Numbered from the stretch's first letter, positions 26,537-38,928 are shown. The stretch: 64,000 nucleotides of DNA from Myxococcales bacterium (GCA_016794525.1 JAEUJY010000040.1:84456-148455), one strand, 5' to 3'. Translations and numbers: made by a program. The notes: generated by a model not told the origin, from the sequence alone.

Positions 26537-26923
26537 CTACTCCGACTGCGCGGTCACCGCGGGATCCAGGTACGCGATGCGGCCGATCTGGGCCATCAGC
26601 CGCCGCCGCTCGCGGGCGCCGGCGCCGACGAAGCGCACGCCCATGCCGGGATCGATCGCGCCGAGGCCGGCCGGGTTGGTCCACGCCACCTCGCCCTCGA
26701 GCTCGACGGTGGTGCCGTCGTCGCACGGCACCCGCAGGCGGAGCGCGGTGCCGGGCGGCTCGGGGGCCTCGGTGCGGACGAACAGGCCGTCGGCGTTGAC
26801 CGCGGTGGCGCGGGCGAACAGGTAGGTGCCGTCGCAGCTGGGATCGACCAGCACGTCGATCAACACCGCGATGCGCGGCGCGCGCCGACGTTCGGCGGGG
26901 GCGGTGGCGGCGCGGCGGGCCAT
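26537..26923 (-). CDS. PilZ-domain protein (myxobacterial TIGR02266-like)
   Basis: The protein has 128 residues. The PilZ signature is present: an arginine-rich ERRRAPRI near residue 11 and the NADGLFVRT box in the DxSxxG position, with Asn in place of the first Asp. WTNPAGLGAIDPGMGVRF closes the barrel. The GLFVRT wording and overall length match the Myxococcus paralogous PilZ family. It may bind c-di-GMP, but many members of this family do not. It lies in a likely operon with the USP gene downstream. Confidence 0.85.
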   Translation of the reverse strand: MARRAATAPAERRRAPRIAVLIDVLVDPSCDGTYLFARATAVNADGLFVRTEAPEPPGTALRLRVPCDDGTTVELEGEVAWTNPAGLGAIDPGMGVRFVGAGARERRRLMAQIGRIAYLDPAVTAQSE

Positions 26924-26929
26924 GGCGCC

Positions 26930-26935
26930 GCTATA
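26930..26935 (-). promoter_or_regulatory. Putative -10 hexamer TATAGC
   Basis: TATAGC, inside GGTTATAGC, lies 6 nt before the ATG of the PilZ gene. It is a short AT-rich island in very GC-rich DNA. Confidence 0.3.
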
Positions 26936-26987
26936 ACCCGTGAGGCCCGGCGCTACCAGCGCCGAGTCGATCCGTTGCTTCGGGCCG

Positions 26988-29351
26988 TTACTTCAGGAGC
27001 AGCCGGCCGATCTTCACCCGGTTGTTGCCGTCCTTGTCGCCGGCGGACACCGGCATGTTGCGCCAGTTGGGGTTGGCGCCGGTGAAGAAGCCGACGTAGA
27101 CGGTGTACGCGCCCTTGGCGAAGCTGAGGTTGCCGGCGTTGACCGAGAAGCGGTCGACGATGTAGTCGCCGGGCTGCCAGTAGCTGGTCGCGCAGCGGCC
27201 GCGGATCGGGTCGTGGTCGCCGTTGAAGCGCTGGCCGCCGTCGAAGTGGGCGAACACCTTCCACGCGCCGCCGATCGGCTTCTTGACCTTGTAGAACAGC
27301 GTCATCTCGAAGCTGTCGCCGCGGCCGACGGTCTGCGGCATCTTCACGCCGATCAGCTCGATCGCGTCGTCGTAGACCGCCGACACCGGGGTGCCGATGT
27401 CGGCCGGCTGGGTGCGCAGGATCGCGGTCGCGATCGGGTTGTGGTCGCGGCCGCCGCCCAGCTGGTTGGAGAGCAGCAGCGTCTGGCTGTTCGAGTCGTC
27501 GAGGACGTAGTAGGCGAGGCCGTCGGCCTTGGCCTTGTGGATCGCGCACAGCTCGGCGGCGGGCGCCATCGCGAACACCCGGGTCGGCTTGCGCAGGTAG
27601 CTGATCAGCGCCTCGCGGTTGTCGAGCGTGTCCCACGCGCCGCCGGCGTAGTAGCGCGGGGCGTTGCCCATCGCGCCCATGATGCCGAGCGTGTCGCCGG
27701 CCTTCTTCTGCTCGCGGTAGACCGAGAAGATGTGCTTCGACGACAGGTTCTGCGACAGCCCGCGGTGCCAGCCGTGGGTCCAGAACAGCGCGACGATGGC
27801 CAGCATGCCGGCGGCGACCGGCGTGCCCCACCGGGCCACCCGCGACAGCTCGAGGCTGTCGGCCAGGCCGCCGACCTCGCCGGCCCGGCGCCGCGGCCGC
27901 CACAGCCAGACGTCGAGCGCGAACGGCAGCGCGGTCAGGATGCCGAGCACCAGCAGCCACGCCTTGGCCGGCACGCCGAGCAGCCGGGCCTGGGTCGGGT
28001 ACTTGATCGCGTCGACCGAGCCGAACGGCAACGACGTCATCCGCTCGGGGAACGCCTCGAGGTCCTTGCCCAGCACCACCGCGCACAGGAGCACCGCCAG
28101 GCCGGCGACGCTCCACGCGGCGGCGCGGTACGGGCTGGGATCGGCGGCCGAGGCCTGGCGCGCGTCGTACATCTCGTCGACGAAGATGCCGACCGCGACC
28201 GCGCCGGCCGGGAAGCCGGTCCACACCACGGTGCCGACCTTGCGCGCGAACACCGCGGCGACGATCCACGCGGCCGCGCCCCACGCGAAGACCAGCGCGC
28301 CGGCGAACCGCTTGCGGGTGCCGACCATGCCGCTGGCCAGCGCGCCCATCGCGATCAGCACCAGCCCCGACAGCGGGAACATGCCGAAGCCGGCCTGCTC
28401 GAAGAGGCCGTCGTAGGTCGAGCGCAGGTCGTCGTCCTTGCGCCACACGCCGCCGAGCGCGGTCGACCAGCAGTCGGAGGTGAGGATGCTGTGATCGGCG
28501 ACCTGCCGGGTGCCGGGCGTGCGCGGGCCGAGGTCGAAGACCTGCCACGCGATCCACGCGGCCAGGCCGACGGTGGCCAGCGAGGCGACGGCGATCGCGG
28601 CGGTGCGCCACGGATCGATCGCCGGGCCCGGGGCGCGCACGCGCTTGCGATCGAGCGCGCCCCACAGGCCGCGCAGGCCCGCGCCCAGCTCGGGCAGCGC
28701 GAACGCGCCGGCGATCGCCACCGCCGCCAGCGGCGGCAACAGCCCGACGAACGCGCCCGAGCCGTGGAACGCCAGGTGGCCGCCCAGCGCCAGCGCCGCC
28801 GCCGCGACCAGCAGGTCGACGGCGAGCGTCACGGTGTCGCGCTTGCGCGGCGCAGCGATCACCGCGAGCGCGTAGATGAGCAGCGTGCCGCCGACCGCGC
28901 CGGGCAGCTCGCCGGCCAGCTGCCGGGCCTGCAGGCTCCACAGCGGGAAGCTGATCAGCGCCAGCGCGGCGATCGCGCCGGCCCGGGCCGAGGCCAGCCG
29001 CCAGCCGACGCCGAACACCGCGAGCACGCCGAGCAGGCCGATCAGCACCATCGGGATGCGCAGGCCGGCGTCGGACGACGCGACGTGCTTGAGGCCGAAG
29101 GCGCCCAGCCGCGGCGTCAGCGTGCGCGCGCCCATCGCGTCGGGCTCGCTCTGGCAGTCCGGCGACGACAGCGGCGCCGGCGCCGGGTGGTAGGTGCCGT
29201 CGGCGCGCGCCGCGGCCTGGTCGGCCTGCGCCATCTCGAGCGGTTCCCACAGCCCGGGGCGGCCGATGCCCGGCAGCAGCACCAGCGCAGCGAAGACCAC
29301 GAGGGCCGCGGCCAGGGCCGCCGGGTGCCGGACGATAGGGGGCAAGCGCAC
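26988..29351 (-). CDS. GT39-like multi-pass membrane glycosyltransferase
   Basis: The protein has 787 residues from the GTG at 29351, with a TTG two codons later as alternative. The first helix ([18 protein letters not shown]) leads to [16 protein letters not shown], where GT-C enzymes carry the catalytic acidic residue of the first periplasmic loop; here it is Glu in EPLE. About ten further hydrophobic helices follow (for example [16 protein letters not shown] and [13 protein letters not shown]). A soluble C-terminal domain of about 250 residues has [10 protein letters not shown] and [12 protein letters not shown], suggesting a beta-sandwich. Such proteins transfer a sugar from a polyprenyl phosphate donor in the periplasm. 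The acceptor is unknown. The gene is monocistronic. Confidence 0.8.
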   Translation of the reverse strand: MRLPPIVRHPAALAAALVVFAALVLLPGIGRPGLWEPLEMAQADQAAARADGTYHPAPAPLSSPDCQSEPDAMGARTLTPRLGAFGLKHVASSDAGLRIPMVLIGLLGVLAVFGVGWRLASARAGAIAALALISFPLWSLQARQLAGELPGAVGGTLLIYALAVIAAPRKRDTVTLAVDLLVAAAALALGGHLAFHGSGAFVGLLPPLAAVAIAGAFALPELGAGLRGLWGALDRKRVRAPGPAIDPWRTAAIAVASLATVGLAAWIAWQVFDLGPRTPGTRQVADHSILTSDCWSTALGGVWRKDDDLRSTYDGLFEQAGFGMFPLSGLVLIAMGALASGMVGTRKRFAGALVFAWGAAAWIVAAVFARKVGTVVWTGFPAGAVAVGIFVDEMYDARQASAADPSPYRAAAWSVAGLAVLLCAVVLGKDLEAFPERMTSLPFGSVDAIKYPTQARLLGVPAKAWLLVLGILTALPFALDVWLWRPRRRAGEVGGLADSLELSRVARWGTPVAAGMLAIVALFWTHGWHRGLSQNLSSKHIFSVYREQKKAGDTLGIMGAMGNAPRYYAGGAWDTLDNREALISYLRKPTRVFAMAPAAELCAIHKAKADGLAYYVLDDSNSQTLLLSNQLGGGRDHNPIATAILRTQPADIGTPVSAVYDDAIELIGVKMPQTVGRGDSFEMTLFYKVKKPIGGAWKVFAHFDGGQRFNGDHDPIRGRCATSYWQPGDYIVDRFSVNAGNLSFAKGAYTVYVGFFTGANPNWRNMPVSAGDKDGNNRVKIGRLLLK

Positions 29352-29450
29352 GCGCGGCGACGGTATGGAAATACGGTCGGCGGCGCAAGGTCGCCGACGC
29401 CGGCGAATTCTTGCCGTCGGGGCGCGCGGCGGCGACACTCGAGCGTCCCC

Positions 29451-30444
<994 letters not shown>

Positions 30445-30458
<14 letters not shown>

Positions 30459-31599
30459 GCCGGCCGGCGCGGCGCGCCCGGCGCCGCCGCGGGTGTGGAC
30501 CCCGGCGATGGTGCGGGTGATGGTGACGCTCCTGCTCGGCGCCGGCGTGGCCAACCTGTTCGTGATCGCGCCGCGGTTCCTCGGCGCGCTCGGCTACGAC
30601 AAGCGCCAGATCGGCGTGGTCATGGGCGCCTTCAACCTGGCGTCGCTGGCGATGGCGCCGGTGGTCGCGCGGCTGATCGCGCGGCTGGGGTTCGCGCGGG
30701 TGATCGCCGGCGGCTGCGCGCTGGCGGCGATCGGCGCGGCGGTGTTCGCGCAGGTCGACACGCTGGCCGGCTACGCGACCGCCCGGGCGATCCAGGGCGC
30801 CGGCATGGCGTGCCTGACGATCGGCGCGGCGGCCTACGTCGCCGAGTCGTCGCCGATCGAGCGGCTGGCCCAGGCGCTCGGCGCGGCCGGCGTGCTGACG
30901 CTGGTGGCGATGGCGCTCGGGCCGGCGCTGGCGCAGCTGATCCACGATCACGCGGGCTGGCCGTGGGTGTGGCGGGCCGGCGTGATCAGCGGCGTCGCCG
31001 CGGTCGCGACGACGCTGCGCCTGCCGCCGGTGGCGCGCCACGACGGCCCGGCCGCGGCGGGCGACGGCGTCGCGTGGGCCGCGCTGGTCGCGATGGGCCT
31101 CGCCGGCGTCGGCTTCGGGACGATCTGGTCGTTCCTCGCCGACTACGGGCCGCGGGTAGGCGTGCCGCGGGTGACGGCGTTCTTCACCGCGTACGTCGTC
31201 GCGGCGATCGCGGCGCGGCTGGCGCTCGGCGGGCTGTCAGATCGGCTGGGGCGCGCGGCGGTGGCGCGGCCGGCGCTGATCGGCCACGCGCTGGCGCTGG
31301 CCGGCATGAGCCAGCTCGCCGCGACCTGGCACCTGGTCGCGATCGGCGCGGTCTACGGGCTGTGCCACGGCGTCTATTACCCGGCGCTGCAGGCGCTGGT
31401 GGTCGAGCGCGGCGGCGGCGGCCGCAGCGCGGCGATCGCGTCGTCGACGTTCGCGTTCGGGCTGGGCCTGGTGGCGGCGGCGTTCGGGCTGGGCCCGGTG
31501 GCGCGGGCCTGGGGCTACCCGACGATCTACGCGATCGCCGCCGGCGCCGGGCTGGCCGCGGCGGCGAGCGTCGGCGTCGGCCGGGTCACGGGCAGGTGA
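30445..31599 (+). CDS. MFS transporter
   Basis: The protein has 384 residues with about twelve hydrophobic helices. Signature loops are present: [16 protein letters not shown] between helices 2 and 3 and [15 protein letters not shown] in the second half, both the GxxxDRxGRR-type MFS motif [16 protein letters not shown] also fits drug:H+ antiporter-like or sugar-efflux families. The substrate is unknown. The start overlaps the MBL hydrolase by 14 bp, so hydrolase and transporter probably act on related compounds. The 3' end overlaps the convergent VWA lipoprotein gene by 14 bp. Confidence 0.88.
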
Positions 31600-32824
31600 C
31601 CTCGCACTCGAACTCGGCCGTGCGCGCCGCGACCAGCGCGGTGCCCAGCTCGATGCGCAGCGTCGGCTGATCGCCGCACTGCCCCGGATCGACGCCGAAC
31701 CGGTAGCAGGGCCGCGCCGGGTCGCGCGCCGGCGCGTCGCACGCGACGAGCACCTCGCCGCCGGCGGTCGCCGTGCACACCGCCTGGGTGCCCGGCTGCG
31801 TCGGGTCGAGATCGAGGTCGAGCGACGCGCACGTCCCGATCGGGTGGATCCAGAACGGGGCCCGCATCGCCAGCCACGCCGGCTCGATCGTGGTGCAGGT
31901 CGAGACTCCGACGCCGGGGCCGGGCAGCGCGCGGAGCCGCACCGCCGGGCCCAGCGGCGCCGCCGCGGTACAGGCCGGGGCCAGCGCGCCGGCCGCGGTC
32001 ACGACGACGGTGGCGTCGCCGGCGACGACGCCGATGGCACCGGTGTGGACGCCGCCGCGCGCCTGCAGCGCCGCCGCGGTCGCGATCGGGTCCCGGAGGC
32101 CGGCGCCGGTGCGCGGCCCGCAACCCGTCTTCGCGCCTGGCACCGTCGGGGCGTCGCCATCGCAGATCACCCCGCGCGCGAAGCACGCCGCGTCGACGGC
32201 GGCGTCGTCGCCGGCGATCGCGCCGAGGGCGTCGGGGCGCGCCAGCGAGCAGTCGTCGCTGTCGGTGACGATCAGCACGCCGAGGTCGGCGCGGTTGAAC
32301 CGATGGAAGGCGCCCAGCGCTGGCAGCGCGCCGTCGAGGGCGGCGGTGGCCGCCGCCAGCGGCTGGCTGACCGCGCAGGTGGTGCGCGGGATGTCGAGCA
32401 AGCACGCGACGACGTCGGCGAGCGGGCCGGCGTAGTTGCGGGTGCTCGCGCCGAGGTCGAGGTAGTCGCCGTCGACGCCGCACCGGCGTGGGTCGGGGAG
32501 CGGCGGGACGGCGCGATCGGCGGTGCAGCCGGGCACCGCGGCGCCCAGCTCGCTGGTCACGATCGCGACCCGCACGTCGCTGCCTTCGAACGCCACCAGC
32601 TCGTCGGCGACGGCCGCCAGGGACGCGTCGAGCGCCGCCGCCGACGGCGACCGGTCCACGACGATCAGCAGATCGAGGCGAAACGAGGGCGGCACGTACC
32701 GCTCGGTGCGGACGCTGCAGGCGAACTCGCCCGGATCGTCGATCGCCATCGGCGGGGCGTCGGCGCAGGCGCCCGCAGCCAGCGCGACCAGCGCGAGCGA
32801 CGTCAGACCACGGGCCGGGGCCAT
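31586..32824 (-). CDS. VWA-domain lipoprotein
   Basis: The protein has 412 residues from the ATG at 32824. The signal peptide ends in the lipobox AAGAC (Cys20). The mature region contains a von Willebrand factor A domain with the MIDAS DxSxS motif in LLIVVDRSPSA and the IVTDSDDCSL segment common in myxobacterial cell-surface VWA lipoproteins. It has many cysteines, so disulfides are likely. It is probably a surface or periplasmic metal-dependent binding protein. An earlier ATG at 32899 would add a 25-residue charged leader before the signal peptide and is rejected. Confidence 0.82.
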   Translation of the reverse strand: MAPARGLTSLALVALAAGACADAPPMAIDDPGEFACSVRTERYVPPSFRLDLLIVVDRSPSAAALDASLAAVADELVAFEGSDVRVAIVTSELGAAVPGCTADRAVPPLPDPRRCGVDGDYLDLGASTRNYAGPLADVVACLLDIPRTTCAVSQPLAAATAALDGALPALGAFHRFNRADLGVLIVTDSDDCSLARPDALGAIAGDDAAVDAACFARGVICDGDAPTVPGAKTGCGPRTGAGLRDPIATAAALQARGGVHTGAIGVVAGDATVVVTAAGALAPACTAAAPLGPAVRLRALPGPGVGVSTCTTIEPAWLAMRAPFWIHPIGTCASLDLDLDPTQPGTQAVCTATAGGEVLVACDAPARDPARPCYRFGVDPGQCGDQPTLRIELGTALVAARTAEFECEVTCP

Positions 32825-32969
32825 GCGCCTGCATTCTGCAAGGTCCAGACCGACGCCAGCTCCTGCGCGCTCGGGGGCTTGCGGCCGAGGGAGCGTCAAC
32901 CGGGTTGGCGATCGTGGCGAGCGAGGCGGATAGCTCGCCGGCCCGGGGGCGTGCTACACACCGCGTCCC

Positions 32970-33709
32970 ATGGCCGCCCGGGCGCCCGACGTCTCGATCG
33001 TCATCCCGATCTACAACGAAGAAGGCATCCTGCGCGAGGCCGTGACCGAGCTGCGCAAGGGGCTGGCCGCGGTGCGCGAGGATCTCGGTGCGCCCGACCT
33101 GGTCTTCGAGATCATCCTGGCCGAGAACGGCTCGCGCGATCGCACCGTCGATCTGGCGACCGGCCTGGCCGCCGAGATGCCCGACGTGCGGACGTTCTCG
33201 CTGGGCGAGCCCAACTACGGCAAGGCGCTGCGCCGCGGCATCGAGGAGGCGCGCGGCGAGCTGGTGATCTGCGACGAGATCGACCTGTGCGACACCGACT
33301 TCTACCGGCGGGCGCTGGCGCTCTTGCGCGCGCGCGGCTGCGACATGGTCGTCGGCAGCAAGGCGATGCGCGGCGCCAAGGATCGCCGGCCGATCCTGCG
33401 CCGGGTCGCGACCCGGGTCATCAACGGCATGCTGCGGGTCACGCTCGACTTCCACGGCACCGACACCCACGGCCTCAAGGCGTTCCGCCGCGGCGTGCTG
33501 CTGCCGCTGGTCGAGGAGTGCGTGATCGACAAGGACCTGTTCTCGTCGGAGCTGGTGATCCGCGCCGGCCGCGCCGACGTGTCGATCATCGAGATCCCGA
33601 TCCGCCTCGAGGAGAAGCGGCCGCCGGCGATCAACCTGGTCAAGCGCGTGCCGGGCGTGATGAAGGGCCTGGTCAAGCTGACCCGGGTCATCCGCTTCGG
33701 CGGCGCGCC

Positions 33710-33713
<4 letters not shown>
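32970..33713 (+). CDS. Glycosyltransferase family 2 (dolichol-phosphate-mannose-synthase-like)
   Basis: The protein has 247 residues with a GT-A fold: [18 protein letters not shown] at the start, [15 protein letters not shown] for nucleotide binding, and [24 protein letters not shown], where the DxD-like metal site reads [16 protein letters not shown] follows, as in polyprenyl-phosphate sugar synthases. No C-terminal membrane helices are present. The deacetylase gene begins at the stop codon (GTGA overlap), so the two form an operon, likely modifying a surface glycan. It could provide the polyprenyl donor for the GT39-like enzyme at 26988, but that is inference. Confidence 0.88.
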
Positions 33714-34672
<959 letters not shown>

Positions 34673-34678
34673 TACCTT
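34673..34678 (+). promoter_or_regulatory. Putative -10 hexamer TACCTT
   Basis: TACCTT starts immediately after the deacetylase stop and lies 8 nt before the ATG at 34687. No Shine-Dalgarno sequence is present. Confidence 0.3.
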
Positions 34679-34686
34679 CGCCCGCG

Positions 34687-37575
34687 ATGCGGAGGCTCGC
34701 GCTCGCCGTGGCGCTCGTCGTCGTCGCGGCGCTGGCCGGCTGCGCCACGGTGCTGCCGCGCTTCGAGCCGGACGTGCAGGCGGCGGTCGTCCGCGACGCG
34801 ATGCGCGTGCTCGAGACGCCGCGGCTGGTGCTGTACTACCCGGCGCCGCGGCGGGCCGAGGCGGCGCGGGTGGCGGCGCGGCTCGAGGCCTGCGTCGCCG
34901 CGCTCGAGGCGCAGGCGCCGGTGCGCAACGGGCTGGCCCGCGCGCGTTACCACGTCGTCCTGCCCGAGGTGCCGTTCAACAACGCCTACGTCTTCCCCAA
35001 GGCGCTCGGCATCGAGGACGTCGCGGTGATCCCCACCGGCGACACGCTCGACTTCGTCACCGAGTTCGGGCTGCCGCCGGATCCCGGCATGACCGGCTGC
35101 CACGAGCTGACCCACTACGTGCACCTGCGGCAGATCGCCGGCTTCTGGCGGGTGCTCGACACGGTGTTCGGCGACGTCGCGACGCCGCAGGGCGGCTTCG
35201 ATCCGTGGTTCCTCGAGGGGCTGGCCACCACCTACGAGGCGCGGCTCCTGCCCGGCGTCGGCCGGCCGCGCTGGCCGGTGTTCACCAGCATGTTCCACGC
35301 GGCCTACGCCGGCGGCGAGGGGCTGCGCGGCGATGCGCTCTCCGAGTACGGGCGGATGGCGACGCCGGGCCACCAGTACCTGGTCGGCGCGATGTTCGTC
35401 GGCTGGCTGCTCGACACCTACGGCGAGGCCGCGCTGTGGCGGCTGATCGGCGCGCAGGCGACGTCGGCGTCGATCGTGCTCGGCGTCGACGGCCGGTTCG
35501 ACGACGTCTACGGCAAGGGCGTCGACGAGCTGCTCGCCGAGTTCCGCCGCCACGTGGCCCGGCGCTTCCCGCGGCGGGCCCGGCCGGCCGGCGAGGCGAT
35601 CGTGCGCCGGCTCGGCACCGACAGCCGGTGGGCGTGGGCCCCCGACGGCTCGACGGCGATCGTCGACGAGGACGTCGATCGCCCGCCGCGCCTGACCGTC
35701 CGGAACCCGGACGGATCGGTGATCGTCGAGATCAAGCTGGTCGAGATCGGGCCGCAGCCGGCGCTGGTCATGGGCGGCGCGCTGCTCACGACCGGCCTGG
35801 GCTTCACCGCCGACAGCCAGGCGCTGTACCTGACCGCGCTCGATCTCGGCGCGACCACGCAGACCACGCGCTTGTTCCGGCTCGACCTCGACGGCGACGG
35901 CCGGCTGGTCGAGGTGGCGCGCGACCTCGGCTCGGGCGGCGCGATCGCGCCCGACGGCGGCACCTACTACGCGCTGGCCGCGGACGGCGATCGCTGGAGC
36001 CTGATCGCCTACGACCTCGCGACCCGCCAGCGGCGCACGGTGTGGGCCGCGGCGCCCGGGCAGTACGCGCTGCGGGTCGCGCCATCGCCCGACGGCCGCC
36101 AGCTCGCGCTCAGCCTGTGGGACGGCGCGCGCTGGGCGATCTGGCTCGTCGACGCGGCCAGCGGCGCGCGGCTGGCCGAACTCACCGGCGCCGGCGGCGG
36201 CCCGGTCTACGACGCGGCGTTCGCGCCCGACGGCCGGGTGGTGTTCCTCGACGCGGTCGACGGCCGGTTCCAGGTCGTCGTGGCCAGCGGCGCCGGCGCG
36301 CGCGCGGTCGTCACCGACGCGCCCTACGGCGCGCTCGAGCCGCGGGTGCGCGGCGATCGGCTGCGGTTCCTGGCCCGCGACGGCTGGCGGTCGACGCTCG
36401 ACGAGGTGGTGTTGCCGCCGGCCACCGCGCCGGCGCTGTTGCCGCCCGCCGCCGCCGCGCCGCCGCCGCCGTTCACGCCGACCGATCCGCCGGCGCGGGT
36501 GGTCGGCGACCGCGCCTACTCGCGGCTCGACGGGCTGCTGGTGCCGCGGCTGCGCGCGCCGACGCTCTTGGCGACCACCGGCTCGACCGCGGTCGGCGTC
36601 GCGCTGGCCGGCGGCGATCGGCTCGGCTTCCTGCGCTGGGGTGGCACCGCCTACGTCGACACCGAGACCAAGCAGGTCAGCGGCGGCCTGACGATCATCG
36701 AGGCCAGCCTGGCGCCGTGGCAGGTGGTGGCCAGCGGCCAGCGGCTGGCCTACCGCGAGGCGATCGAGGTCGATCCGATGACGACCCGCACCGAGCGTCA
36801 CGACGATCGCGGCGTCGCGCTGACGGTCGGGCGCAGCTGGCGCGCCGGCCCGTGGCTGTGGCTGACCGCGCTGGGCGAGGATCGCCGCGTCGACGACGCG
36901 CGCGCCGGCGGCGTCGGTGGCCAGGTCGCGATCGGGACCAGCGGCGTCGAGCGGACGCTGGTCGGCGGCGTCCGCCGGATGGTCACGCTGGCCGCCGACG
37001 TGACCGCGATGCGCTGGCTGCGCGACGACTTCCCCGGCGATCCCCCGGGGCTCGCGATGATGGTGGGCGCGCGCCTCGCCGCCACCGCGCCGCTGGGGCG
37101 GCGGCTGGCGATCGACCTCGACCTGCGGGCCCGCGCCGCCGAGGACGGCTTCCAGCTGGGCGGCGTCGACGCGGGGACCGCGCTGTGGGCGCGGCCGACG
37201 CCCGACGACGACGCGGCGATCCGGACCCCGGGCGCGATCGCCGCGATCGAGCGCGTGCGCGGCTTCGAGGCGCTGGGCGGCCGCACCGACGGCGCGCTGA
37301 TCGGCGAGCTGGCGTGGCGCTACCCGCTGGTGATCGATCGCGGCATCACCCACCTCGGCTTCTTGCCGGCGACGTTCGTGCGCCAGCTCGACCTCGAGCT
37401 GTTCGGCAGCGGCGTCACCGACCTGCGCGACTGGGGCTACGCCGGCGGCGGCGCGCTGACCCTGCACCTGGCGCTGTTCCGGGCGCCGCTGGCGCTGCGC
37501 TACCAGGCGTCGCGGACCTGGCTCGCCGACGCGTGGACGACGACGCAGGTCGTGACGCTCGGCGCTGACCTGTAG
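34687..37575 (+). CDS. Lipoprotein: gluzincin-like peptidase domain, TolB-like propeller, outer-membrane barrel
   Basis: The protein has 962 residues. The signal peptide and lipobox end at Cys19 (AALAGC). Residues about 45-300 resemble peptidase MA-type gluzincins, with HELTH (His139-His143) in CHELTHYVH and a likely third ligand Glu in PWFLEGLATTYE. Residues about 300-590 are a repeat region with APDG/SPDG blades, as in TolB/WD40-like propellers. The C-terminal roughly 350 residues alternate hydrophobic and polar residues and end in LGADL, as in a bacterial surface antigen or PNPLA-associated barrel. Such peptidase-propeller-barrel lipoproteins probably sit at the outer membrane. The barrel plus lipobox combination needs confirmation. 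Function is unknown. Confidence 0.75.
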   Translation: MRRLALAVALVVVAALAGCATVLPRFEPDVQAAVVRDAMRVLETPRLVLYYPAPRRAEAARVAARLEACVAALEAQAPVRNGLARARYHVVLPEVPFNNAYVFPKALGIEDVAVIPTGDTLDFVTEFGLPPDPGMTGCHELTHYVHLRQIAGFWRVLDTVFGDVATPQGGFDPWFLEGLATTYEARLLPGVGRPRWPVFTSMFHAAYAGGEGLRGDALSEYGRMATPGHQYLVGAMFVGWLLDTYGEAALWRLIGAQATSASIVLGVDGRFDDVYGKGVDELLAEFRRHVARRFPRRARPAGEAIVRRLGTDSRWAWAPDGSTAIVDEDVDRPPRLTVRNPDGSVIVEIKLVEIGPQPALVMGGALLTTGLGFTADSQALYLTALDLGATTQTTRLFRLDLDGDGRLVEVARDLGSGGAIAPDGGTYYALAADGDRWSLIAYDLATRQRRTVWAAAPGQYALRVAPSPDGRQLALSLWDGARWAIWLVDAASGARLAELTGAGGGPVYDAAFAPDGRVVFLDAVDGRFQVVVASGAGARAVVTDAPYGALEPRVRGDRLRFLARDGWRSTLDEVVLPPATAPALLPPAAAAPPPPFTPTDPPARVVGDRAYSRLDGLLVPRLRAPTLLATTGSTAVGVALAGGDRLGFLRWGGTAYVDTETKQVSGGLTIIEASLAPWQVVASGQRLAYREAIEVDPMTTRTERHDDRGVALTVGRSWRAGPWLWLTALGEDRRVDDARAGGVGGQVAIGTSGVERTLVGGVRRMVTLAADVTAMRWLRDDFPGDPPGLAMMVGARLAATAPLGRRLAIDLDLRARAAEDGFQLGGVDAGTALWARPTPDDDAAIRTPGAIAAIERVRGFEALGGRTDGALIGELAWRYPLVIDRGITHLGFLPATFVRQLDLELFGSGVTDLRDWGYAGGGALTLHLALFRAPLALRYQASRTWLADAWTTTQVVTLGADL

Positions 37576-37596
37576 CCGAGCGTCAGCGACGGCTAC
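37572..37596. terminator. Weak hairpin between convergent genes
   Basis: GTAGCCG at 37572-37578 pairs with CGGCTAC at 37590-37596 across an 11-nt loop. It overlaps the TAG of the plus-strand gene and lies before the stop of the convergent M15 gene at 37636. There is no T tract. Confidence 0.3.
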
Positions 37597-37635
37597 CTCC
37601 GGGCGCACCGCGTCGCGAAGCGATCCGCGGCGAGC

Positions 37636-38811
37636 CTATGGGCGTGGTGCGCGCCGCCGCCGGCGCAGCCCGAGCGCCGCGAGCAGCGCGGGGCCGAGCC
37701 CGCCGATCGGGCCGCCGCCGCCGCTCGAGCAACAGCCGCCGGCGTCGTCGGCGGGCGGCGTCACCGTCACCACCATCGCGATCGAGCCGGCGTGCTCGGC
37801 GCCGATCGCCAGCGTGAAGCTCTCGGTCATCTCGGTCGCGGTGTCGACCGTCGGCGCGACCGCCGCGAACGTGAACTGCCGCACCTGATCGGGCGCGGTC
37901 GCCGCCTCGGCCAGCGCGACGCGGTCGGGCGCCAGCCAGCCCGGCCCGGCGAACGGGCTGGCCCGGCCGAGCGGCTCGGCGGTGACCAGCGCGGCGTCGG
38001 CGGGCCAGGTCGCGGTGCCGGTGTTGCGCACGGTGAGCTCGACGGTGAACGTCGCGCCGCTGGCGACGGTGCGCGGCGCGACGATCGACTCGACGCCGAC
38101 CGCCAGCGCCGCGGTCGCGCAGCTCGGGCCCTGGGCGAAGCCCTCGGCCGGCGCCATCGCCAGCGCCATCGCGGTCATCGGGCCGTAGACGCCGTCCTCG
38201 TCGATCGTCGCGGTCGGGTGGTTGCGGTTCCACAGCCGCTGGAACGCCAGCACGTCGGTGCCGCGCAGGTCCGGCGACGCCAGGTGATCGAAGTGGACGT
38301 CGTCGCCGGGCACGTCGTGGGCCCAGCCGTGGTCGCCGAGGATCGTCACCCACGCGCTCCAGTTGCCGACGTCGATCGCCCGCCCGCTCTCGTGGTTGGA
38401 GTCGCCGGGCGCGGCGGCCACCGGGATGCCGCAGCGGCCGAGCTGGTACCAGCGGTACAGCAGGTACTGCTGCGCGACCGTGCGGTAGGCCGAGGTCAGC
38501 TCGAGCGCCGTGCCGCCGCCGGCCGCGACCGCCGCCAGCAAGTCGGCGCGGCCGACCTCGCTGGCGTACGGCAGCACCGCGCCGCCGGTGAACACCAGGC
38601 CGTTGCCCTCGGGGAACGTCACCAGCTGGCCGGGCGCCATGCACCCGACCTCGCCGGCGATCTGCCGCGACAGCTCGAGCACCACCGCGGTCGAACACGA
38701 CGTCGTCTCGTAGTCACCGACGGTGGCGGCCGCCGCGCGCTCGCCCAGCGCCGGCGGATCGGCGCACGCGCCGACGACGATCGACAGGCACGACAGGGCG
38801 GCGATGCGCAT
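37636..38811 (-). CDS. M15/VanY-like D,D-carboxypeptidase with PG-binding domain and MYXO-CTERM tail
   Basis: The protein has 391 residues from the ATG at 38811. The signal peptide ends VVGAC, a lipobox. The M15 domain (about 60-185) has the zinc ligands His140 and Asp147 in SNHESGRAIDVGN and His173 in DDVHFDH. A peptidoglycan-binding-like helix region (LAFQRLWNRNHP, DEDGVYGPMTAMAL) follows. An Ig-like domain comes next, with NTGTATWPADA as in NBR1-type next-to-WD folds. The end is Cys-Cys, a Gly run, a hydrophobic stretch and RRRRR, matching the MYXO-CTERM sorting signal. It should trim peptidoglycan peptides and be surface-anchored. Confidence 0.88.
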   Translation of the reverse strand: MRIAALSCLSIVVGACADPPALGERAAAATVGDYETTSCSTAVVLELSRQIAGEVGCMAPGQLVTFPEGNGLVFTGGAVLPYASEVGRADLLAAVAAGGGTALELTSAYRTVAQQYLLYRWYQLGRCGIPVAAAPGDSNHESGRAIDVGNWSAWVTILGDHGWAHDVPGDDVHFDHLASPDLRGTDVLAFQRLWNRNHPTATIDEDGVYGPMTAMALAMAPAEGFAQGPSCATAALAVGVESIVAPRTVASGATFTVELTVRNTGTATWPADAALVTAEPLGRASPFAGPGWLAPDRVALAEAATAPDQVRQFTFAAVAPTVDTATEMTESFTLAIGAEHAGSIAMVVTVTPPADDAGGCCSSGGGGPIGGLGPALLAALGLRRRRRAPRP

Positions 38812-38928
38812 CGGGGCGCGCGATGCAAGCACTCGCGTGATCGTACCGCGTCCGGATCACCACGATCCATCTGATCAGTGTCGAGGCGCCGCGGTTTTGT
38901 TGTCCCGGCGATCGGAGCCTGTTACCGG

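Noticed and set aside
26534..26539. TAGGAT as a promoter for the USP gene
   Set aside because: It contains the PilZ stop codon, and the genes are 12 bp apart on the same strand, so co-transcription is simpler.
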